Assembly: GCF_965638725.1 (NCBI RefSeq)
Contig: NC_134949.1
Coordinates: forward strand, 127,036,294 to 127,100,293
Direction of reading: 5' to 3'
Source: Aptenodytes patagonicus
Lineage: Eukaryota; Chordata; Aves; Sphenisciformes; Spheniscidae
DNA length: 64,000 nt
The notes beneath the pieces were generated by a model. That model was not told where the DNA came from and did not search any database. It saw only the letters and a program-made list of their open reading frames with translations. Each line of letters begins with the position of its first letter. The first letter of the stretch is position 1. Shown here piece after piece: positions 60,801 to 64,000 of the stretch. The translations under genes and the position numbers were made by a program.

Positions 60801-61340
60801 CAGGCTTAACATATTTGTCACTAGCATTTACCCTGCTGCTCACGTACCAGTGACGCGCCTCTCGTGGTGCATAATCGTGCCAGAAACCCGTTAAGACTAA
60901 AAAGCTTTAAAGTGATATTCAGTGACAGAAAACGCACACAAGGACCGCCGAAAGGCCTGCGCTCGGCCACGCAGGGCTCCCCCGCAAGGCAGCAGCAGGC
61001 AGAGCCTCCTGCACGCTCCCACCACCGCCCCCGGCCGCCAGCTGCGCAGCCCCGGCAGGAAGGCCCCGCCGCTCACCGCGGAAGCCGCAGGGGACATGCG
61101 GCGAGCCCGGCGAGCCCCCGCGGGGCAGCCCCCGGCAGCGAGCAGAGGGGCGGCCTCTGCCGCTCGGATCCGCGGCCCCCACCCCGCAGCCGCCCCACCC
61201 GGCACTGACCCGGGCTCCCTGTACCGCGCCGCCAGGAGCCGGCCGCCGCCGCTGGCGGCCATCACCGCCCCGCGGAGCGCCAGCGCCGGCCCGGCACCGG
61301 GGCTGCGCCCCCCGCCGCCGCCGCCGCCGCCACCCTCCAT
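39671..61340 (-). CDS. WDR4: WDR4, WD40 subunit of the METTL1-WDR4 tRNA m7G46 methyltransferase
   Basis: Complete gene, complement-joined exons: 61210-61340, 60473-60535, 59579-59725, 57257-57413, 55503-55615, 52205-52265, 50773-50871, 46488-46619, 43362-43520, 42395-42464, 39671-39849. All have GT/AG borders and every split codon joins in frame, giving 436 codons (410 from the second ATG); human WDR4 is 412. WDR4 is a seven-bladed beta-propeller that holds METTL1 and guides tRNA for N7-methylation of G46. Diagnostic blocks seen: [90 protein letters not shown] and a basic tail. DRDEKIRVS contains the arginine equivalent to human R170, a known disease position. The gene is head-to-head with NDUFV3. 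Odd points: a poly-Gly N-terminus and a T14 run in exon 8. Confidence 0.95.
39850..42394 (-). other. WDR4: WDR4 intron 10
   Basis: No gene or recognisable element is seen apart from an AT-rich run near 41440-41480. Confidence 0.7.
42395..42464 (-). CDS. WDR4: WDR4 coding exon 10
   Basis: This 70-nt exon encodes [20 protein letters not shown] and VFE, plus the first base of a glycine codon, between TTCCCAG and GTGAGA. It corresponds to the human ...NWAMLEG segment. Confidence 0.92.
42465..43361 (-). other. WDR4: WDR4 intron 9
   Basis: Nothing recognisable beyond splice sites. Confidence 0.7.
43362..43520 (-). CDS. WDR4: WDR4 coding exon 9
   Basis: There are 53 phase-0 codons including [35 protein letters not shown] and EAPLQLYRP. 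The acceptor is TCTTTCAG and the donor GTAGAT. There is strong similarity to the human segment LVYRQQL...WDVAFEET. Confidence 0.95.
43521..46487 (-). other. WDR4: WDR4 intron 8 with ACC simple repeat
   Basis: It holds a short CAA tract followed by an ACC/CCA triplet repeat at about 45750-45768, and a 14-base A run near 43797-43810. No other gene is seen; open frames at 44154-44780 overlap on both strands and look like chance. Confidence 0.65.
46488..46619 (-). CDS. WDR4: WDR4 coding exon 8 (divergent, with T14 run)
   Basis: There are 44 phase-0 codons, from [20 protein letters not shown] through a five-Phe stretch to [10 protein letters not shown], between CCAAACAG and GTATAT. The ends (KY near the start, VFQ before LDA) fit the human segment KF...YIFQLDA, and strand pattern fits a WD blade, but it is about 14 residues longer than human and the middle does not align well. 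A run of 14 T encodes the Phe stretch. The call rests mainly on position, strand, phase and splice sites. Confidence 0.7.
46620..50772 (-). other. WDR4: WDR4 intron 7
   Basis: No gene is seen. It contains a 23-bp tandem duplication at 50310-50355 and a C-rich/G-rich hairpin near 47154-47176. Confidence 0.65.
50310..50355. repeat. Perfect 23-bp tandem duplication
   Basis: Two identical 23-bp units at 50310-50332 and 50333-50355 start GTTACAAAGCTTC and end TTTGCTCA, inside a WDR4 intron. Confidence 0.9.
50773..50871 (-). CDS. WDR4: WDR4 coding exon 7
   Basis: There are 33 phase-0 codons, [20 protein letters not shown] to TTKADQ. The acceptor is CTGTCCAG and the donor GTACAC. It holds a clear WD-repeat LRLWEYKSG strand. 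Confidence 0.95.
50872..52204 (-). other. WDR4: WDR4 intron 6
   Basis: Nothing recognisable beyond splice sites. Confidence 0.7.
52205..52265 (-). CDS. WDR4: WDR4 coding exon 6
   Basis: A short 61-nt exon: one base completes the glutamate codon, then [20 protein letters not shown]. The acceptor is CCCTTTAG and the donor GTATGT. It matches the human segment EFVSRI...LLLSSSG. Confidence 0.93.
52266..54820 (-). other. WDR4: WDR4 intron 5, proximal part
   Basis: No gene is seen. Three short direct repeats of TAGAAAGTACAACT lie at 53322, 53348 and 53372. The far end of this intron is occupied by a CR1 tail. Confidence 0.65.
53322..53385. repeat. Three short direct repeats (TAGAAAGTACAACT)
   Basis: The 14-mer occurs at 53322, 53348 and 53372, spaced 26 and 24 bp. 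The second and third copies share flanking GTAGAAAGTACAACTCAC. This is a small degenerate tandem array. Confidence 0.8.
54821..55395 (+). mobile_element. CR1 LINE 3' fragment (ORF2 C-terminus and 3' UTR)
   Basis: 5'-truncated chicken-repeat-1 retrotransposon. Its frame reads [40 protein letters not shown] and [18 protein letters not shown], the typical end of CR1 ORF2. It ends in CCATTCTATGATTCT, the CR1 terminal octamer repeat. The reverse transcriptase catalytic region is absent, so it is immobile. It is antisense to WDR4 and ends 107 bp from exon 5. The open frame runs on past the element to 55557, into antisense of exon 5, with no sign of being a gene. Confidence 0.93.
55503..55615 (-). 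CDS. WDR4: WDR4 coding exon 5
   Basis: This 113-nt exon contains [20 protein letters not shown], then [17 protein letters not shown], ending GA before GTAAGT. It is squeezed between a CR1 tail (ends 55395) and a solo LTR (starts 55687). The acceptor CCAACAG lies 71 bp from the LTR. Confidence 0.95.
55687..56262 (+). mobile_element. Solo LTR of an endogenous retrovirus (same family as 22136-22701), plus orientation
   Basis: This 576-bp element runs from TGTCCTGGTTTCAGC to GGTTAAACCACAACA, with TG/CA ends and a perfect 5-bp target duplication CCAGG (55682-55686 and 56263-56267), suiting an ERVL-like class. A TATA-like TACATAAA lies near 55956 and an ATTAAA near 56117, before an ATT-rich U3/R region or tail. 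No retroviral genes are present. It lies antisense to WDR4, just upstream of the exon 5 acceptor. Confidence 0.92.
56268..56570 (-). other. WDR4: WDR4 intron 4 between LTR and CR1
   Basis: Unique-looking intron sequence. Nothing recognisable. Confidence 0.6.
56571..57035 (+). mobile_element. CR1 LINE 3' fragment
   Basis: A second 5'-truncated CR1. The frame includes [40 protein letters not shown] and [20 protein letters not shown], followed by a 3' UTR ending in repeated GATTCTAT. It belongs to a different CR1 subfamily from the copy at 54821, judged by its longer 3' tail with the GGTTGGACTCAATGATCTTA-type sequence. It is antisense to WDR4 and lacks reverse transcriptase. Confidence 0.93.
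57036..57256 (-). other. WDR4: WDR4 intron 4, donor-proximal part
   Basis: Unique intron sequence up to the exon 4 donor GTAAGT. Nothing else is seen. Confidence 0.65.
57257..57413 (-). CDS. WDR4: WDR4 coding exon 4
   Basis: This 157-nt exon contains [20 protein letters not shown], then [20 protein letters not shown] and [10 protein letters not shown]. The acceptor is TCTTTCAG and the donor GTAAGT. It is one of the most conserved WDR4 blocks. Confidence 0.96.
57414..59578 (-). other. WDR4: WDR4 intron 3
   Basis: No gene or mobile element is recognised. Short A runs only. Confidence 0.7.
59579..59725 (-). CDS. WDR4: WDR4 coding exon 3
   Basis: This 147-nt exon contains [19 protein letters not shown] and CVSV, flanked by GTTAG and GTAAGG. 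The GG|G and AG|G junction codons close correctly with its neighbours. Confidence 0.94.
59726..60472 (-). other. WDR4: WDR4 intron 2
   Basis: A T run at about 60139-60152; nothing else is recognised. Confidence 0.7.
60473..60535 (-). CDS. WDR4: WDR4 coding exon 2
   Basis: This 63-nt exon encodes [20 protein letters not shown] with one base before and two after. The acceptor is TTTGCAG and the donor GTGAGA. DDSLF-YDC matches blade 1 of human WDR4. Confidence 0.92.
60536..61209 (-). other. WDR4: WDR4 intron 1, entering the CpG island
   Basis: From about 60940 the sequence becomes very GC- and CpG-rich. Long open frames here on both strands are an effect of GC content. Confidence 0.7.
61210..61340 (-). 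CDS. WDR4: WDR4 coding exon 1 (start codon ambiguous)
   Basis: From the first in-frame ATG (61340) the exon encodes [17 protein letters not shown], then [19 protein letters not shown], and ends two bases into a codon before [25 protein letters not shown] aligns without gaps to the human N-terminal segment containing LALCGQTLVV, which argues for the upstream start. The second ATG at 61262-61260 has the better context (G at -3, G at +4), while the first has C at -3. The glycine run is encoded by a CCG/GGC triplet repeat at about 61312-61331. Confidence 0.78.
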
Positions 61341-61410
61341 ACGTCAGTACCACCACGTGCGCGCCACGGCGGGCGCAGGATACAGGCGTCACCGCACGAA
61401 GCGATGACGT
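61340..61410. promoter_or_regulatory. CRE-like pair around an E-box, upstream of WDR4
   Basis: TACGTCA at 61340-61346, CACGTG at 61354-61359 and TGACGT at 61405-61410. These match CREB/ATF half-site and bHLH-zip or USF core motifs. The first site overlaps the upstream WDR4 ATG. Confidence 0.45.
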
Positions 61411-61421
61411 ACGGGCTGTGC

Positions 61422-61433
61422 CGCGCCTGCGCG
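61422..61433. promoter_or_regulatory. NRF-1-like site in the shared promoter
   Basis: CGCGCCTGCGCG matches the NRF-1 consensus YGCGCAYGCGCR at all but one position. NRF-1 controls many nuclear genes for mitochondrial proteins. Confidence 0.5.
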
Positions 61434-62103
61434 GTGGGGGAGGCCCTGGTGGCGAGCCTGCGAGGCAGCGTCTGTCCCGCTGCGGGTGCCCGGAAACACC
61501 TCCCCGCCTCCAGAAGGGGCTCGGCGCCCCGCCTGCCCGCCCGCGCGGAGGCGGCAGCCTTCCCCGAGGCCGGAGGGCTGCCGAGGGGAATGGGCGGCGC
61601 AGACAGGCCGCTAGCGGGGCGCGCAGCCTTCCCCTGAGCGCGTACCGGGCTGCGGGGAACCGAAGGGGCCGGGCAGCGGCGCCGGCTGTGCCGCACGCCA
61701 AGCCGCGGGCGCAGCGCAAGCTTTGCCTTGCGCGGCGGGGTTTGGGTTATCCGGCCCGCCTAGCGCCGCGGGGGGGTTGGCGGGGCCGCGCTTCAGGCGG
61801 CAGCTCCGTCGCGTCCCGGTGGCGCGGCCTGAACAGAGAGCACGGCAGCAGGAGGAAGTAACTTTCAATGGCTGCGTTACGCGTTATTACTCAAGCGTGT
61901 AACTGCAGATAACGGACAACGTAAATGGCCGCTTTTACCTGAAAAGCGGCGGTTCCGTTTTAAAATACTGGTTTTCTCCGCCCTAGGCGCTCTAAGTGGT
62001 AACTTGCAGGCCCCGGTCAGGCCGCTCAGAAGACACAAACTTGCCCATTTCCAACCCCGGTGACAAGTAACGACTCGGTGCTCCCGCAGCGGCGGCTGCC
62101 ACC

Positions 62104-62142
62104 GGGCGGGGGCGGAGCCTCACCGCTTAGGCCCCGCCCGCC
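62104..62142. promoter_or_regulatory. GC boxes upstream of NDUFV3
   Basis: GGGCGGGGGCGG at 62104-62115 and the inverted GCCCCGCCCG at 62131-62140 are Sp1/KLF-type sites, about 60-95 bp before the NDUFV3 ATG. Confidence 0.5.
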
Positions 62143-62194
62143 GGGAGGACCCGCGGCCGCCCCGGCGTTCGCGCAGCATCGTAGGGGCCCACGC

Positions 62195-62206
62195 CAAGAT
62201 GGCCGC
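62195..62206 (+). promoter_or_regulatory. NDUFV3: YY1-like motif overlapping the NDUFV3 start codon
   Basis: CAAGATGGCCGC resembles the YY1 motif AAGATGGCGGC, commonly found at starts of CpG-island housekeeping genes. The same bases give a strong Kozak context (A at -3, G at +4). Confidence 0.45.
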
Positions 62207-62246
62207 TCCCTCGCTGCTGGGCTGCGGCCGGGCGGCGACCCGCAAG
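62199..62246 (+). CDS. NDUFV3: NDUFV3 coding exon 1
   Basis: There are 16 phase-0 codons starting at a strong Kozak ATG and ending CGCAAG before the donor GTACGG. Confidence 0.88.
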
Positions 62247-62777
62247 GTACGGGGCAGGGCGGGCGCCGGACGTGGGGAGAGGGGCAGGGAGGAGCTCCTC
62301 GGGCTGCCCCTACCCCCGCGCGGTTGCTCGGCTCCTCTGGGTGGCACGTACCCCGCCGGTCACCTTCCCTCCCCCGGGCCCGTTGCGCAGGTGTCGGCCG
62401 CCTCGGCTCAGGCCGCGGGGGTGGTGGGGGTGCGCATGCGCGGGGCAGAACAGCAGCCCCGCCTGCCGAGCCCCTCAAGCGAGGGGGGCTGGCGGCGTTT
62501 CCGCGCATGCGCCCTGGGCGTCGCGGACGGCGCGGGGGCCGCTCCCCCCTTCCCCCCCCCCTTTCCCCCCTTCCCCCCCTTTCCCCCCTTCTCCCCCCCC
62601 CCCCCCCCCCCGGGTCTCCCTGTGCCCCGCCGATCACTTCTGTCCCGCTTCGTTCATTTGTTTTACGCGGTGCCTTGCAGGTGCTGCGGCTGGAGGCCCG
62701 GGGGCTGCGAGGGGCGGCCCCCTCCGCGGCGCTCTGCACCAGGCCGGCGGGCTCCGGGACGCCGCCGCTGCCAACGA
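62199..62777 (+). CDS. NDUFV3: NDUFV3, mitochondrial complex I 10-kDa accessory subunit (5' exons only)
   Basis: Joined exons 62199-62246 and 62681-62777 encode MAAPSLLGCGRAATRK, then VLRLEARGLRGAAPSAALCT and RPAGSGTPPLPT, ending one base into a codon. The first exon matches human MAAPCLLRQGRAGALK and the second the RGLAS-type presequence region. NDUFV3 is an accessory subunit of the complex I NADH-dehydrogenase arm on the matrix side. The Arg/Ala-rich, acid-free N-terminus suits a mitochondrial presequence. Position next to WDR4, head-to-head, agrees with human synteny. The remaining exons lie beyond 64000, so this copy is cut by the window and not broken. Confidence 0.87.
62431..62442. promoter_or_regulatory. 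NDUFV3: Consensus NRF-1 site in NDUFV3 intron 1
   Basis: TGCGCATGCGCG matches YGCGCAYGCGCR at every position. A near-match, CGCGCATGCGCC, lies 71 bp downstream at 62502. Confidence 0.55.
62543..62611 (-). repeat. C-rich polypyrimidine tract (i-motif / G-quadruplex potential)
   Basis: About 69 bases consist only of C and T, with at least six runs of six or more C and a final run of about 19. The opposite strand has G runs able to form G-quadruplexes. Confidence 0.8.
62681..62777 (+). CDS. NDUFV3: NDUFV3 coding exon 2
   Basis: This 97-nt exon lies between CCTTGCAG and GTAAGA, in phase 0 and leaving one base. It encodes the rest of the presequence and a Pro-rich start of the mature region. Confidence 0.8.
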
Positions 62778-64000
62778 GTAAGATGCTTGTTTCGCCCTGA
62801 GCGGTGGTGGGGTGTAAGTGAAAGCAAACGGGCGTACGGCCGCTCGTAGGAGAGCCTCCTTTTCTGGTGCTAAACCAGCAGGGTAGCTAACCGCCTTCCC
62901 CTGCGGCCTGCCAGCCTCGGGAGGTTTCTGCGCCCTGTGGTGGCGCCCAGACCGTAAAAGTTTATCTGCCCGCTGGATCGGGAAGCGCCCGTCTGAAGTT
63001 CAAGTCCCTCCGGTTGTCACTAAATAGGCAAGAAGAGCTTAGAAATGCTCGTGGCCACCTCTCTGAACAGCTGCTACGTAAGCCAAGAAAGCAAAAGGTC
63101 ATCACCGCGTAAACAAGGGTTTCTGTTCAAACGTACTGCGTAGTAAGGAAACTAAAAGTAAAGGTCTGGTAGGAATGGGTCTGCGTGGGATGTGTTTATA
63201 TTCATAGGCTATGCTACGAGCTTGGCACTTCTTTCCTGTTTATGTCACCGTAATACATTAGCTGCTGTGATGCTTGACCAAACTTAAGGAGAGCTATCAT
63301 TACATTTGTCTTAATATAAAGAAGCTTTGCGAGTTGCCTGATGGAAATGAGTGTAGCAAGTTACTTTTTTTAATGAGGTGCAAAATCTGGTTTTGAACTG
63401 TAGATGTTCCCCCTCGTCTTTTGAAATGTTTGGATTATGAGGGTCAAAAAGCGTCCCATTTTACAGAAAGAGAGAAAGACTTGCAAGATCTGAATATCTG
63501 CTTCAGGCAACAGTGTCGAGAAGCTGCAGAAAACTACGACAGCCCTGTTGTGTTAAATTTAGTTACAATGCTTCTTGCCCCATAGGTTTGCAAGCAAGGC
63601 AATACATGGACCTGGGTTTGGATGCTGCAGTGCATTCGACATGCAGAAGTATTTGAACCCCTTCTGTCCCTGACCAAAGTCAAAACATGAATGCAGATTT
63701 CAAAGAGAGATATCTTGTGCAAAATGCTGTTTGTAAATAGAAGCTCTCTGATTCAGTGAGTAGGATTCCCATCCCAAATTAGAGATCCAGGTGCTTAAAC
63801 AGCAAAGTTCCATGGGACCGTATGTAGGAGTGAGCAGACTTGTTGACAGCTGTTGAAAAGATCACTTGAAGAGTAGTTGAATAGACTTCTGGCTTCTAAT
63901 GTTAGCTTCTTAAATGCCAAGGCAAATAAAAGCTTGGTTGTTCCATTAAGAAAGCCTTTGCTGCATAGATTGATAAAAGCTTGATTGAACAACAAATCGC
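62778..64000 (+). other. NDUFV3: NDUFV3 intron 2 (continues past window)
   Basis: CpG content falls off after about 62950. No certain exon is seen. An acceptor-like TGAACTGTAG at 63394-63403 precedes a frame that stays open for 59 codons in the right phase, but it does not resemble NDUFV3 as I know it. Confidence 0.6.

Larger units (their letters stand above)
62247..62680 (+). other. NDUFV3: NDUFV3 intron 1 with NRF-1-like sites and C-rich tract
   Basis: It contains TGCGCATGCGCG at 62431-62442, CGCGCATGCGCC at 62502-62513, and a C/T tract at 62543-62611. The very GC-rich first intron is probably still part of the promoter region. Confidence 0.7.
60940..62780. promoter_or_regulatory. CpG island and divergent WDR4/NDUFV3 promoter
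   Basis: About 1.8 kb of very GC-rich, CpG-rich DNA spans WDR4 exon 1 (minus) and NDUFV3 exons 1-2 (plus). The two ATGs are 858 bp apart, head-to-head. No TATA box is evident. Housekeeping mitochondrial and tRNA-modification genes typically use such promoters. Confidence 0.85.

Noticed and set aside
60919-61861. Several 140-266-codon frames across the CpG island
   Set aside because: GC-rich DNA has few stop codons. The frames overlap on both strands and only the WDR4 exon 1 segment is supported.
62026-62849. Frames of 169-246 codons over NDUFV3 exons 1-2
   Set aside because: They read through the NDUFV3 intron C-rich tract. Only the spliced exons match a known protein.
62985-63025. GTTCAA-type stretch considered as a tRNA T-arm
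   Set aside because: No matching A box, acceptor stem or anticodon arm could be found around it.

Overview
The window looks like nuclear DNA from a bird, probably a neoavian species. The evidence is two CR1 LINE tails ending in the ATTCTATG-type octamer repeat, two solo LTRs of a GGTTTAACC-type endogenous retrovirus, spliced vertebrate genes and one sharp CpG island. Three genes can be read exon by exon. They lie in the order and orientation known from human 21q22.3: PDE9A (+), WDR4 (-), NDUFV3 (+). The species assignment is an inference. The genes rest on translated exons with matching splice phases.

Region 1 to about 18.6 kb is the 3' part of PDE9A. Eleven coding exons between 886 and 17065 encode the whole catalytic domain of this cGMP phosphodiesterase, and every metal-binding and nucleotide-binding residue I could place is present. 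The coding sequence ends about 16 residues earlier than the human protein. A probable 3' UTR follows and carries a perfect 59-bp tandem duplication.

Region 18.6 to 39.3 kb is intergenic. I see no convincing gene there. It holds one solo LTR, two GC-rich patches (about 24.7-25.1 and 29.8-31.6 kb), a paired octamer motif and an 11-bp-stem inverted repeat.

Region 39.3 to 61.3 kb is a complete WDR4 gene of eleven coding exons on the minus strand, 436 codons from the first in-frame ATG or 410 from the second. WDR4 is the WD40 partner of METTL1 in tRNA m7G46 methylation. Its middle introns hold a cluster of two CR1 tails and a second solo LTR of the same family, packed around coding exon 5. Exon 8 contains an in-frame run of 14 T.

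Region 61.3 to 64.0 kb is the divergent CpG-island promoter shared by WDR4 and NDUFV3, followed by the first two coding exons of NDUFV3 (a complex I accessory subunit), whose remaining exons lie beyond the window. CRE-like, E-box, GC-box, YY1-like and NRF-1-like sites sit here, which fits coordinated control of a mitochondrial and a tRNA-modification gene.

No bacterial-style, phage or CRISPR system is present, and I did not find an undescribed multi-gene system. The points most worth checking are the shared promoter, the WDR4 start and its homopolymer exon, the LTR beside a WDR4 splice site, and the shortened PDE9A tail.
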